Below are positions 25,921-34,854 of a DNA stretch of 64,000 nucleotides, in pieces. Position 1 is the stretch's first letter; every line of letters starts with the position of its first letter. The translations under genes were made by a program, and so were the position numbers. Source of the stretch: Paeniglutamicibacter antarcticus_C (lineage in GTDB: Bacteria; Actinomycetota; Actinomycetes; Actinomycetales; Micrococcaceae); contig NZ_BAABLK010000093.1 in assembly GCF_039544305.1 (NCBI RefSeq), forward strand, positions 1 to 64,000, written 5' to 3'. The notes under the pieces are model-generated. The model was given only the letters and a program-made list of their open reading frames with translations, was not told where the DNA came from and did no database searches.

Positions 25921-26880
25921 CTACTTTACTTCCTTGAGTTCAACGAAGAAGACCAGCGGACCTGCAGGCTTGTTTTGCGCTGCCGCATCCGGGCCGTATG
26001 CCAGGTCCGTGGGAATGGTCAGCATGACCTGGGTTCCTGCCTTCAAACCGGTCAGCCCCTGCGTCCAACCCGGGATAACTTGGCCGAGGTTGAATTCGGA
26101 GGCTTCTCCACGGTCATAGCTGGAGTCGAATTGCTCGCCGTCGTCCCAGCGGACACCGGTGTAGTTCGCGGCAACGTCCGAGCTCTCGGTGGCAACCTTT
26201 CCGGTGCCTTCCTTGATGACATCGACGGCCAGGCCGGCCGGAACGTCCTTGCCCTTGGGGATCGTGATGGCGGGCTTGTCATCCTTCATCTCATAGGACG
26301 GCAGCACACCGTCATCCTTGAGCGTCTTGACCTCGTCGGCGCCGAGCTTCTTCGATGCTTCCGGGGTTTCCTCGGTCGAGACGACCTTCAGGACAACGAC
26401 GGTCTTGACCTTGTCGTCTTCGGGGCCCTTCGAGGCGTCTGCTCCCTCGACTGCAGGGACCTCGGCCTCCGGCTCGACCATGGCGATCCACGAACCGACT
26501 TTGGTCTGCAGGAGAGTTTCGTACAGCGCCGGAAGTTGCGCCTTGAACTCGTCGTTGACCGGCAGGGTCACCGGCTCGCCGGAGAATCCGGAACCGATCA
26601 AGCTTGCGTCTTCGGCCTTGTAGGCGACGGACTTGAACTTGATGTTCTGGTTTTCCTTGATCGGGTCGCCCTTGCCCTCTTCCAGGACTCTGGCAGCGGT
26701 CTCGGTGGCGACCAGAGGTGAGTCGAAGGTCACCGTGGGGTCCGATGAATCATCGGACCCGGGCGTGACCTTGATCGATTCCAAAGGGGTGATGTCACCG
26801 CTGGAGGCAGTCGCGGTCGAACCGCAGGCCGTCACCAGCAGCAACGATGCCGCTGCAGCCAGGGTCATAACTTTGCGCAC
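25921..26880 (-). CDS. FKBP-type peptidyl-prolyl isomerase lipoprotein
   Basis: An extracytoplasmic folding factor of 319 residues. The start GTG 26880 is followed by a lipoprotein signal peptide with the lipobox LVTAC, so it should be anchored to the outer face of the membrane. A weakly conserved N-terminal region precedes a C-terminal FKBP domain (VAANYTGVRWDDGEQFD, GQVIPGWTQGLTG, MLTIPTDLAYG, LVFFVELKEV). The middle part may be a degenerate second FKBP-like domain. It is placed between pafA and the cytoplasmic FKBP gene. Confidence 0.9.
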   Translation of the reverse strand: MRKVMTLAAAASLLLVTACGSTATASSGDITPLESIKVTPGSDDSSDPTVTFDSPLVATETAARVLEEGKGDPIKENQNIKFKSVAYKAEDASLIGSGFSGEPVTLPVNDEFKAQLPALYETLLQTKVGSWIAMVEPEAEVPAVEGADASKGPEDDKVKTVVVLKVVSTEETPEASKKLGADEVKTLKDDGVLPSYEMKDDKPAITIPKGKDVPAGLAVDVIKEGTGKVATESSDVAANYTGVRWDDGEQFDSSYDRGEASEFNLGQVIPGWTQGLTGLKAGTQVMLTIPTDLAYGPDAAAQNKPAGPLVFFVELKEVK

Positions 26881-27019
26881 GAAATCAACTTTCAGTTGGG
26901 GAAATGGAGCTGTAGACACCCACACTGAATGGTGAGCTTTCGAAACAGGCTATAACCAGCGTAAAGGCTCAAACTGTGAATCTGCTTATTGCCGGTAGCA
27001 ACGATCCTGTAGCCGGTGG

Positions 27020-28387
27020 TCAGCCTGCCATGGAGGCAATGAGTGCCGCGACGCGTGGATCCTCGTTGGCAAACGGGTCCTTGCACAGCACGGTTTGCCC
27101 CGGGTGGTCGTTGAGCTTCAGGTGGACCCAGTCCACGGTGAAGTCGCGTTCGGCACTTTTGGCAGCGCGCACGAAGTCGCCGCGCAACTTGGCCCGGGTG
27201 CTCTGTGGCGGGTTGTCCACGGCGTAAGCGATATCGCCCGGAGCCACCACTGTGGCGGCCCTGCCGCGGGCAGCCAGCAAGTGGAAGAGCCCTCGCTTGG
27301 TATCAATGTCGTGATAGGTCAGATCCAGCTGGGCCAGTCGCTGGGAACCCAGTTCCAGGGAGTGCCGGTTGGCGTAGGAGGTGACGAGCTTGTGTTTGAT
27401 GGCCCAGTCGATCTCCGTGTCGATGCCCGAGAAGTTCCCCGTTTCCACCGCGTCCAGGGTACGCTCCCACAGGTCGAGCACCTCGGGGACCTTGTCGTGG
27501 TGCGCCCCCTCGCGGGCTACGAAGTCGGTGGCCAGTTTCAGGAACCGACGTTGCATTTCGAGAGCGGACATCTCGGCGCCGTTGGCGAGTTTGATGTTCG
27601 TGGTGCCGTTGAAGTCATGTGAGATCTCGCGGATGGAGCGGATCGGGTTCTCCAGGCGCAGGTCTTCCATGATCTTGCCGGATTCGATGATCCGCAGCAT
27701 CAGGTCTGTGGCACCGAGCTTGACCAGCTGGGTGGTTTCGGACATGTTCGAGTCCCCCACGATCACGTGCAGCCGGCGGAAGTACTCGGCATCGGCGTGC
27801 GGCTCGTCGCGGGTGTTGATGATCGGCCGCGAACGGGTGGTGGCGGAGGAAACACCTTCCCAGACGTGGTCGGCTCGCTGGGAGAAGGCGTAGTGGGCTT
27901 CCCCGTCGAGGTTGACAATTTTTCCGGCTCCGGCAATCAGCTGCCTGGTGACCAGGAACGGGATCAGGATCTCGGCGAGCCGGGCAAATTCGAGCTTGCG
28001 CGGAATCAGGAAGTTCTCGTGGCAGCCGTAGGAGTTTCCCGCGGTGTCGGTGTTGTTCTTGAAGAGGTAAAGCCGGCCGTTGTACCCGTCGGCCGCCATC
28101 CGTTCCTCGGCACTGGACACCAGGTCGTTGAGGATCGACTCCCCCGCCCTGTCATGGGCGATCAGCTGGGTGATGTCGTCGCATTCGGCCGTGGCGTATT
28201 CGGGATGCGAGCCTACATCGAGGTAGAGCCGTGAGCCGTTGGTGAGAAACACGTTCGAGCTGCGTCCCCAGGCCACCACACGGCGGAAGAGGTAGCGGGC
28301 GGACTCCTCCGGGGTGAGTTGGCGTCCATCGGGGTCCGAGTAGTTGATGCCGTATTCGGTTTCGATGCCAAAGATTCTGCGGTCCAT
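27020..28387 (-). CDS. pafA: Pup-protein ligase PafA
   Basis: Uses ATP to join the C-terminal glutamate of Pup to lysines of target proteins, marking them for the proteasome. The 455-residue protein has the glutamine-synthetase-like fold: the N-terminal GIETEYGIN metal/ATP loop, the KNNTDTAGNSYGCHENFL block shared with Dop, and NTRDEPHADA. The C-terminal small domain is complete. The ATG at 28387 (MDRRIFG) is the homologous start. It lies 7 bp after prcA. It lacks the Dop-specific insertion after residue 40. Confidence 0.95.
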   Translation of the reverse strand: MDRRIFGIETEYGINYSDPDGRQLTPEESARYLFRRVVAWGRSSNVFLTNGSRLYLDVGSHPEYATAECDDITQLIAHDRAGESILNDLVSSAEERMAADGYNGRLYLFKNNTDTAGNSYGCHENFLIPRKLEFARLAEILIPFLVTRQLIAGAGKIVNLDGEAHYAFSQRADHVWEGVSSATTRSRPIINTRDEPHADAEYFRRLHVIVGDSNMSETTQLVKLGATDLMLRIIESGKIMEDLRLENPIRSIREISHDFNGTTNIKLANGAEMSALEMQRRFLKLATDFVAREGAHHDKVPEVLDLWERTLDAVETGNFSGIDTEIDWAIKHKLVTSYANRHSLELGSQRLAQLDLTYHDIDTKRGLFHLLAARGRAATVVAPGDIAYAVDNPPQSTRAKLRGDFVRAAKSAERDFTVDWVHLKLNDHPGQTVLCKDPFANEDPRVAALIASMAG

Positions 28388-28394
28388 GCTGTCT

Positions 28395-29105
28395 TTACTT
28401 CCCTGCTGCCAGGATCCGGGCAATAGTTGGGGTGTCGAGTCGTCGGAAATGCCGGTGCGATCCGGAGGGCGTGAACCGTTCGAGCACGGCCACCTCCAGC
28501 AGGCCAGCGTCGTTGGGGCTTTCCCCTGCACCGGGCAGCACCATGGCGGCTGCGCGGATGACTTCATCGGAGCCGGATTCAGCAAGGGACTTCGATGCCC
28601 AGTGCCCGTTCCAGGCCTCGCGCAGCACCGGGGTGTCTCCGCCCATGAGGATGTATCCGGGCATCTCCGCGATCGATCCGTCGAAGTTCAAGGAGAACAG
28701 CGTGTCGGTATCCGCGGTTGCACCGAGTTCCAGCACGGCGAGCTCCACCTCAAAGGGCTTGGACTCGGCCGTGAACACCGCGCCCAGGGACTGGGCGTAG
28801 ACGCTGGCAAGCCCGCGGCCCGTCACATCGTGCCGGGAGTAGGAATACCCGCGGGTGTCCGCGTAGCGGATCCCGGCTTGGCGCAGGGACTCGAATTCGT
28901 TGTACTTGCCCACCGCGGCGAAGGCGATCCGGTCGTAGATCTCCCCGATCTTGTGCAGCGAGCCCGAGGGGTTCTCCGCGATCAATGCGATCCCGTCGGC
29001 GCAGGATGCAACGATGACCGCCCGGCCGCGCGAGATCCCCTTGCGGGCGAAGTCGGCCCGGTCCTTCATGAGCTGTTCCGGGGAAACGTAGTATTGCGCG
29101 CTCAT
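28395..29105 (-). CDS. prcA: Proteasome subunit alpha
   Basis: Forms the outer heptameric rings of the 20S proteasome, gating entry of pupylated substrates. The N-terminal YYVSPEQLMKDRADFARKG segment is the bacterial alpha-ring gate region and the rest is the Ntn-hydrolase-like fold (VIVASCADGIALIAEN). The product is 236 residues and has no catalytic N-terminal Thr. The ATG is at 29105, directly adjoining the prcB stop codon, so translation is coupled. Confidence 0.95.
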   Translation of the reverse strand: MSAQYYVSPEQLMKDRADFARKGISRGRAVIVASCADGIALIAENPSGSLHKIGEIYDRIAFAAVGKYNEFESLRQAGIRYADTRGYSYSRHDVTGRGLASVYAQSLGAVFTAESKPFEVELAVLELGATADTDTLFSLNFDGSIAEMPGYILMGGDTPVLREAWNGHWASKSLAESGSDEVIRAAAMVLPGAGESPNDAGLLEVAVLERFTPSGSHRHFRRLDTPTIARILAAGK

Positions 29106-29897
29106 CTAGGACTCCTTCGCGCTGGCGGTGCGTTCGGCAATGATCTCGCGGGACATCGCTGCGAGGATGGATTCCTCCACGCGATGCGCGCCGGTGGAAT
29201 CCACGGTGTAAATGACCGGCCAGAGGCTGCGCACGGTGTCCGGTCCCCCGGTGGCCGAGTCGTCGTCGGCCGCATCATAGAGCGCTTCGACGGCGACCCG
29301 CACGGTGGCACTTGCGCCCATGCCCGGTTGCCACAGCTTTTTCAGAGCGCCGCGGGCGTACGGGGAGCCCGAACCCACGCAGTGGTGCTCGACTTCCTCG
29401 TAGAGCCCGCCGGTGATGTCGAAGGAGAAGATCCTCCCCTTGCCGGTGAACGTGTCATAGCCGGCGAAGAGCGGAACCACGCTCATGCCCTGCATGGCCA
29501 TGGGCAGGTTCGCCCGGATCATGGAGGCAAGGCGGTTGGCCTTGCCCTCCATGGACAGGCGGGTCCCCTCGATCTTTTCGTAGTGCTCGAGTTCCACCCC
29601 GAAGAGCTTGGCAATGTCAATGGCTATCCCGGCGGCACCGGCGATCCCGACAACCGAGTACTTGTCGGTTTCGAATACCTTCTCGATGTGCCGGCTGGCA
29701 ATCACGTTACCCATGGTAGCCCGGCGGTCCCCGGCCATCACTACGCCCTCGGCGTAGCCCAGGGCAACGATGGTCGTACCGTGCGGGACCTGCCCGGAGG
29801 CATCGGAGGGCACAGCGGCCCGGTTGGCCGGAAGCAGGTCCGGGCGGTCCCGGTTCAGGTACTCGAGGAAGGAAGGACCGGGACCGAGCTCGATCAC
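29106..29897 (-). CDS. prcB: Proteasome subunit beta
   Basis: Catalytic ring subunit of the 20S proteasome. A 40-residue propeptide ends at HG and is followed by TTIVALGY, so Thr41 becomes the nucleophile after self-cleavage. The VVMAGDRRAT block supplies the conserved Asp/Lys-region residues of the active site. Length is 263 residues. The start is GTG at 29897, which overlaps the pup stop in the sequence GTGA, showing tight coupling of Pup and protease synthesis. Confidence 0.95.
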   Translation of the reverse strand: MIELGPGPSFLEYLNRDRPDLLPANRAAVPSDASGQVPHGTTIVALGYAEGVVMAGDRRATMGNVIASRHIEKVFETDKYSVVGIAGAAGIAIDIAKLFGVELEHYEKIEGTRLSMEGKANRLASMIRANLPMAMQGMSVVPLFAGYDTFTGKGRIFSFDITGGLYEEVEHHCVGSGSPYARGALKKLWQPGMGASATVRVAVEALYDAADDDSATGGPDTVRSLWPVIYTVDSTGAHRVEESILAAMSREIIAERTASAKES

Positions 29898-30079
29898 TGA
29901 CCGCCCTTTTGGACAAAGCCGCGCACGAACTCCTCGGCGTTTTGCTCCAGCACCCCGTCGATCTCGTCGAGCAGGTCATCGACCCCGGCGTCCTGGCCTT
30001 GGGCAACGGCGCTTTCCTGGGTCGCATCCGTTTCGGTGGTTTCCTCGCGGCGTTGGCCCGAGTGTTGTTCCTGTGTCAT
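29894..30079 (-). CDS. pup: Prokaryotic ubiquitin-like protein Pup
   Basis: A 61-residue, acidic, probably unstructured modifier. The C-terminal half (VDDLLDEIDGVLEQNAEEFV) is the helix-forming region that docks on Mpa/Arc, and the last residues are GGQ. A C-terminal Gln means Dop must deamidate it to Glu before ligation by PafA. The 4-bp overlap with prcB (GTGA) and the position 104 bp after dop are typical of the actinobacterial locus. Confidence 0.96.
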   Translation of the reverse strand: MTQEQHSGQRREETTETDATQESAVAQGQDAGVDDLLDEIDGVLEQNAEEFVRGFVQKGGQ

Positions 30080-30183
30080 CGTACGTACCGCTCTCTTTCG
30101 CGTGTCTTACCGGGCCGTGGAGCTTGGGTGCACCGCCGACGCCCAACGTGCTGATATCTACATCTTGTCACTGGGTAGGGCTT

Positions 30184-31782
30184 TTAGCTCCGCAGGGTTG
30201 CTAAGAACTCCTGAATCGACAAGTCCTTGTCCAACAGGTCCCCGACCAGCGCCTTGGTGCCGCGCAGCGGCTCCAAGGTGGCGATGCGTTGAAGCCTTCG
30301 GGCCCCGGGGAGGGTGAAGGACACTGAATCCCAGCTGGCGGCCACCACGTGCTGGGGGTACTGGCTAAGCACTCTGCCGCGGAAGTATGCCCGGGTGTCC
30401 TCGGGCGGGTTGGAGGCCGCGGCAGCGATCTGCTCCGGGGAATACAACGTTTCCATCAGGCCACGGTCCGCCAGCAGGTGGTACAGGCCTTTTTCCGGAC
30501 GGATGTCGGCCCATTGCAGGTCCATCAACCCGATGCGGGCGTCGGAGAAATCCACGCCGTGGCGTTGGGCGTAGGAAAGCATCAGCTTGTACTTCGCCAC
30601 CCAGTCAACGGTGGAAGCGGCTTCAAAGATATCGGTTTCCAGCAGGTGCAGGGTTTCTTCCCAGCGGCGCTGGATTTCCACGGTTGCCTCGTCGGTGGCA
30701 TCGGTTGCCCCGCAGTGCGCCGCCGAGGCCTCCGCGTAGATCCACTGGATTTCAAGTGCGGTGAGCTTGCGGCCGTCGGTGAGCTCCACCTTGGTTTTCA
30801 GGGTCGGGTCGTGGCTGATGGCCTGCAGCGCCGCGACCGGGTCGCGCAGCTCGATCGCCGGCGCGGTGCCGGCCTCGATCATCGAGAGCACCAGCGCGGT
30901 ACTCCCGGTGCGCAGCAGCGTGGAGACCTGCCCGAGGTTGGCATCCCCGATGATCACGTGCAGCCGGCGATACTTTTCCCAGTGCGCGTGAGGCTCGTCG
31001 CGGGTGTTGATGATCGGTCGTCGCACCGTGGTTTCGAGGCCGACCCCGGCCTCAAAGAAGTCCGCGCGCTGGGAGACCTGAAAGCCGGGGTATTGGCCCA
31101 GCGCGCCGCGCCCCACCCTGCCCGAGGCACAGATGACCTGGCGGGTGGCGAAGAAGGGGATCAGCCCGGAGACGATCGCATCGAAGGGCACCGAGCGTGG
31201 CATCAGGTAGTTCTCGTGCGCGCCGTAGGACACCGACTTGTTGTCGGTGTTGTTCTTGTACAGGTGCACATCCGGGGTCCCCGGGAGCCCGGCGATGCGG
31301 CGCACCGCGTCGAGCGCGACGTAGTCCCCGGCCTGGTCCCAGAGCACCGCGTCGAACGGGTTGGTGGTCTCCGGGGAGGAATACTCCGGGTGCGCGTGGT
31401 CCACGTAGAGCCGGGCCCCGTTGCCCAGGACCATGTTCATCAACACCTCGTGCTCGGTGGATCCCCTGTCGTAGAGCGTGTCCCCGATGCTCACGTTTCC
31501 CCCGTCCAGTGCCACCTGTTCGGCGTCAAGCTCCGGTTCCACGTCGGTGAGCTGGGAGGGATCGGCCGAGGACCGGGACTGGGTGAACCCGCGCGCATCG
31601 TTCAGCGGGGTCTCGTCGGCGTAGTCCCAGCGGGTGCCGGAGATCTGCCCGCGGGCCTCGCGGATCGTCGCGGCGTAGGCGTTGATCACCTGGGCCGAGA
31701 GCATCGTGGCGTTGGCCCCGGGCATCGAGGGGGCCAGCACCCCGTATTCGGTCTCCAGGCCCATCACGCGGTGCACGCTCAC
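30184..31782 (-). CDS. dop: Pup deamidase/depupylase Dop
   Basis: Deamidates the C-terminal Gln of Pup and removes Pup from substrates. It is a paralogue of PafA with the same fold: GLETEYGV near the N-terminus, KNNTDNKSVSYGAHENYL, and NTRDEPHAHWEKYRRLH. The insertion after about residue 40 that contains the Dop loop (ARGQISGTRWDYADETPLNDARG) distinguishes it from PafA. Length is 532 residues. The start GTG at 31782 overlaps the arc stop by 4 bp (GTGA). Confidence 0.95.
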   Translation of the reverse strand: MSVHRVMGLETEYGVLAPSMPGANATMLSAQVINAYAATIREARGQISGTRWDYADETPLNDARGFTQSRSSADPSQLTDVEPELDAEQVALDGGNVSIGDTLYDRGSTEHEVLMNMVLGNGARLYVDHAHPEYSSPETTNPFDAVLWDQAGDYVALDAVRRIAGLPGTPDVHLYKNNTDNKSVSYGAHENYLMPRSVPFDAIVSGLIPFFATRQVICASGRVGRGALGQYPGFQVSQRADFFEAGVGLETTVRRPIINTRDEPHAHWEKYRRLHVIIGDANLGQVSTLLRTGSTALVLSMIEAGTAPAIELRDPVAALQAISHDPTLKTKVELTDGRKLTALEIQWIYAEASAAHCGATDATDEATVEIQRRWEETLHLLETDIFEAASTVDWVAKYKLMLSYAQRHGVDFSDARIGLMDLQWADIRPEKGLYHLLADRGLMETLYSPEQIAAAASNPPEDTRAYFRGRVLSQYPQHVVAASWDSVSFTLPGARRLQRIATLEPLRGTKALVGDLLDKDLSIQEFLATLRS

Positions 31783-33515
31783 AGGTATTGCCCGGTCTCG
31801 TCGGCCCCGGGTGCGGGCAGGGTCTTGCCGCGCCCGTTCTTGTCCGCCACGATGGTGCGGATGAAGGTGATGCGCTCGCCCTTGCGCCCGGAGATCCGAG
31901 CCCAGTCATCGGGGTTGGTGGTGTTGGGCATGTCCTCGTGCTCGTGGAATTCCTCCACGACCGCTGCGAGTAGGTGCTCCATGCGCAGACCTCGTTCGGC
32001 CCCGGTGAGCAGCGCCTTGATGGCGGACTTCTTGGCACGGTCCACGACGTTGCGGATCACCGCACCCGAGGAGAAGTCCTTGAAGTACAGGATCTCGGTC
32101 TCGGTGTTGGCGTAGGTGACCTCGAGGAACTGGTTCTGCTCCCCGGTGGAGTACATCGCCTCCACTGTCGCCTGGATCATGGCCCGAACACAGGCGCCGG
32201 CGTCGTTGCCGTGCTCGGCGAGGTCATCGGGATGCAGCGGCAAATCCGCGGTGAGGTACTTCGCGAAGATCTCCGCCGCGCCCTGGGCATCCGGGCGGCG
32301 GATCTTGATCTTCACATCCAGGCGGCCGGGGCGCAGGATCGCGGGGTCGATCATGTCCTCGCGGTTGGAGGCGCCAATCACGATCACGTTGTCCAGGCGC
32401 TCGACACCGTCGATTTCCGAGAGCAGCTGCGGGACGATGGTGGTTTCCACGTCCGAAGACACCCCGGTGCCGCGGGTGCGGAACAGCGAGTCCATCTCGT
32501 CGAAGAACACCACCACGGGGTTGCCGCCGGCCGCCTTTTCGCGTGCCCGGGCGAAGATCAGCCGGATGTGGCGTTCGGTTTCCCCGACGTACTTGTCCAA
32601 AAGCTCGGGGCCCTTGATGTTCAGGAAGTAACTCTTGGCGGTGCCCGAATCGCCGTTTCGCTCGTTGGTGCGCTCGGAAAGCGAGTGCGCCACGGCCTTG
32701 GCGATCAGCGTCTTGCCGCAGCCCGGGGGGCCGTAGAGCAAGATGCCCTTGGGGGCGGTGAGCCCGTGTTCGCGGTAGAGGTCCGGGTGCAGGAAAGGAA
32801 GTTCGACGGCGTCGCGGATCGCCTCGATCTGCTCGCCGAGCCCGCCGATGTCGGCGTAGGAGATGTTCGGGACCTCTTCGAGGACCAGGGACTGCATGTC
32901 CGAAAGGTGCACCTTTTCCAGCCCGAGCCCGGTCCGGGTGTCAAGGGTCAGCACGTCGCCGACCCTCACGGTGTCCTTGATCAGGGGTTCGGCCAGCTTG
33001 ATGACGCGTTGGTCATCGGCCCGGCCCATGGCCACCACGCGGTGGTCCTCCAGGACCTCCTTGACGGTGACCAGCTCGCCGGACTGCTCGTAGCCCAGGC
33101 CGGCGACGATGACCAGGGACTCGTTGAGCAGCACCTCCTGGCCGATGGCCAGCTTCTGAAAGTCCAGCAGCGGGGAGATTCCCACGCGCAGCTTGCGCCC
33201 GCCCTGGACGATGTCCGCGGATTGGACCCCCGTGGAGGAGATCGCCACCCCGGGGACCGGGTGGCTGCGGGCGTGCATCTGGACGATGGTGCCGTGGCTG
33301 AAGGGGGTGTCCCCGTCCTTCTCAAGCCCTGCCTTCAGGGTGATGATCTCTTCGCGGGTGCGCTCGAGCATCGCAACGAGGCGGGTGTTGTTTCCTCCCG
33401 CGCTGGCCAGTTGCCGATCGAGTTGGCGGTTCTTGTCCCGCACGATGTTCAGCTGCCTCTCGGCGGCCGTTACCTGGCCCTCGAGCCGTGTGCGATCCGT
33501 TTCTTCGCCCATCAT
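31779..33515 (-). CDS. arc: Proteasome-associated AAA ATPase (ARC/Mpa)
   Basis: Hexameric unfoldase that binds Pup through its N-terminal coiled coil and threads substrates into the 20S core. Visible parts are the coiled coil (about residues 8-65), two OB domains, and one AAA domain with Walker A GPPGCGKT near residue 270, Walker B VVFFDEMDSLF and the arginine-finger region. The protein ends GQYL; the penultimate Tyr is the motif that opens the alpha-ring gate. Length is 578 residues. ATG at 33515 is preceded by CAGGTGG. It heads the run arc-dop-pup-prcB-prcA-pafA. Confidence 0.95.
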   Translation of the reverse strand: MMGEETDRTRLEGQVTAAERQLNIVRDKNRQLDRQLASAGGNNTRLVAMLERTREEIITLKAGLEKDGDTPFSHGTIVQMHARSHPVPGVAISSTGVQSADIVQGGRKLRVGISPLLDFQKLAIGQEVLLNESLVIVAGLGYEQSGELVTVKEVLEDHRVVAMGRADDQRVIKLAEPLIKDTVRVGDVLTLDTRTGLGLEKVHLSDMQSLVLEEVPNISYADIGGLGEQIEAIRDAVELPFLHPDLYREHGLTAPKGILLYGPPGCGKTLIAKAVAHSLSERTNERNGDSGTAKSYFLNIKGPELLDKYVGETERHIRLIFARAREKAAGGNPVVVFFDEMDSLFRTRGTGVSSDVETTIVPQLLSEIDGVERLDNVIVIGASNREDMIDPAILRPGRLDVKIKIRRPDAQGAAEIFAKYLTADLPLHPDDLAEHGNDAGACVRAMIQATVEAMYSTGEQNQFLEVTYANTETEILYFKDFSSGAVIRNVVDRAKKSAIKALLTGAERGLRMEHLLAAVVEEFHEHEDMPNTTNPDDWARISGRKGERITFIRTIVADKNGRGKTLPAPGADETGQYL

Positions 33516-33627
33516 CCACCTGTTTCACATAATCTCGGGTTTGTGTGCACCGGGGTGAACCGGTGCACGTCATCTCTGCTTCCATCCTAGGCATGGCGGC
33601 GGCCCAAAGGCTGAAATGTGACTGCGT

Positions 33628-33659
33628 ACCTTGGCAAGGCAGGTGGTCCTTGCCAAGGT
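33628..33659 (-). terminator. Hairpin terminator after trmI
   Basis: A perfect 12-bp inverted repeat (33628-33639 and 33648-33659) with an 8-nt loop begins 20 bp past the trmI stop codon and lies upstream of arc. It suggests that arc and the proteasome genes are transcribed from their own promoter between 33516 and 33627. Confidence 0.65.
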
Positions 33660-33678
33660 GCGCGGGCACGTGCGGCGG

Positions 33679-34773
33679 CTAGTTCGCTTCGGTGTCGAGC
33701 TCCGTGCTTTCCGCCGCTTCGTTATCGGCCCCGGGGGCGGTGGCGGCGGGCAGCGAACCGCGCTGGGTCATTGACTTGGCGTCCTTGGCGGCCCGGCGCA
33801 GCTTGCGGTCCGAGACCGCCCGTTCCCCCAGCGCGCCCTGGGTCCAAGCCTCCGGGTCCTTTGAACGGGTCCAAGTTTCCAGGTCGGCTGCGGAGTAGCT
33901 GTGTTCCTTCACGCGCTTGGCCCCGGGGATGCCCACCGCGCCGTCGGCGAGCCGGCGGCAGGTGATCAGGAAGGCCGTGTGTGCGACCATGCGGTGGTCG
34001 GGGCGCACGGCAAGGCCCTCGACGTGCCAGCCGCGGACCATTGTCTCGAAGGACTCGGGCTCGGTGTAGAGCCCCGAGGCCCGGATCACCTCGACGGTGC
34101 GCGACATCTGGGTCACCGTCGCCACGTAGTTCACCCACACCCCGCCGGGTGCCAGCACGGTGGAGACCGCGTCGAGGCATTCCCACGGCGAGAGCATGTC
34201 CAGGACCACGCGGTCCACGGAACCCGATTCTTCGGTCCGGACCACCTGGTCCTGGAAGTCGCCGATGGAGATCCGCCAGGCCGGGTGCGGGCCCCCGAAC
34301 ACGGTGTCCACGTTGCCGCGGGCGATTTCGGCGAATTCCTCGCGGCGTTCGAAGGAGTGCAGGTAGCCCCCGTCGCCCACGGCGCGAAGCAGCGACATCG
34401 ACAGGGCGCCGGAGCCGACCCCGGCCTCCACTACGCGTGCACCCGGGTAGATGTCGCCCATCGCGATGATCTGGGCCGCATCCTTGGGGTAGACGACGGT
34501 GGCCCCGCGCGGCATCGAGAGCACGAAGTCCTTCAGCAGCGGGCGCAGTGCCTGGTAGCGGATCTCGTTGGTGTTCTCAACGATCGATCCCTCGCTCGCC
34601 CCGATGAGTGCATCGTGGAAGAGCACGCCCTTGTGCGTGTGGAACTGGCCGCCGGTGGTCAGGGTGATGGTGTGGATCCGGCGCTTCTGGTCGATGAGCT
34701 GGACCCGGTCACCGGTCCGGAAGGGGCCTCGGCGGCTCTGGGCACCGTGGGGCGTTGCTGGGTTCTCGCTCAT
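33679..34773 (-). CDS. trmI: tRNA (adenine58-N1)-methyltransferase TrmI
   Basis: Makes m1A58 in the T-loop of tRNAs using SAM. The N-terminal beta domain (GDRVQLIDQKRRIHTITL, FHTHKGVLFHD) and the class I methyltransferase domain (VVEAGVGSGALSMSLLRAV as SAM loop, VVLDMLSPWE as the catalytic-site motif) are clear. The 364-residue protein has a low-complexity C-terminal tail of about 60 residues, as in other actinobacteria. Placement directly upstream of arc is conserved in actinobacteria (the Rv2118c-Rv2115c region in M. tuberculosis). Confidence 0.93.
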   Translation of the reverse strand: MSENPATPHGAQSRRGPFRTGDRVQLIDQKRRIHTITLTTGGQFHTHKGVLFHDALIGASEGSIVENTNEIRYQALRPLLKDFVLSMPRGATVVYPKDAAQIIAMGDIYPGARVVEAGVGSGALSMSLLRAVGDGGYLHSFERREEFAEIARGNVDTVFGGPHPAWRISIGDFQDQVVRTEESGSVDRVVLDMLSPWECLDAVSTVLAPGGVWVNYVATVTQMSRTVEVIRASGLYTEPESFETMVRGWHVEGLAVRPDHRMVAHTAFLITCRRLADGAVGIPGAKRVKEHSYSAADLETWTRSKDPEAWTQGALGERAVSDRKLRRAAKDAKSMTQRGSLPAATAPGADNEAAESTELDTEAN

Positions 34774-34854
34774 GGGCGGTGGATCGTCCTTAGGTTCTTA
34801 TGGGGGGGTAGGTGTATGTTCACCCCGCCGTGCGGCGGGGTCCAAGGCCTGGGC

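Noticed and set aside
28344..29900. A 518-codon plus-strand frame opposite prcA and prcB
   Set aside because: Shadow of the proteasome subunits on the other strand.
30349..33590. Long plus-strand frames (588 and 538 codons) opposite dop and arc
   Set aside because: They are antisense shadows of confidently identified genes. They show histidine/glycine/valine-rich composition and no motifs.
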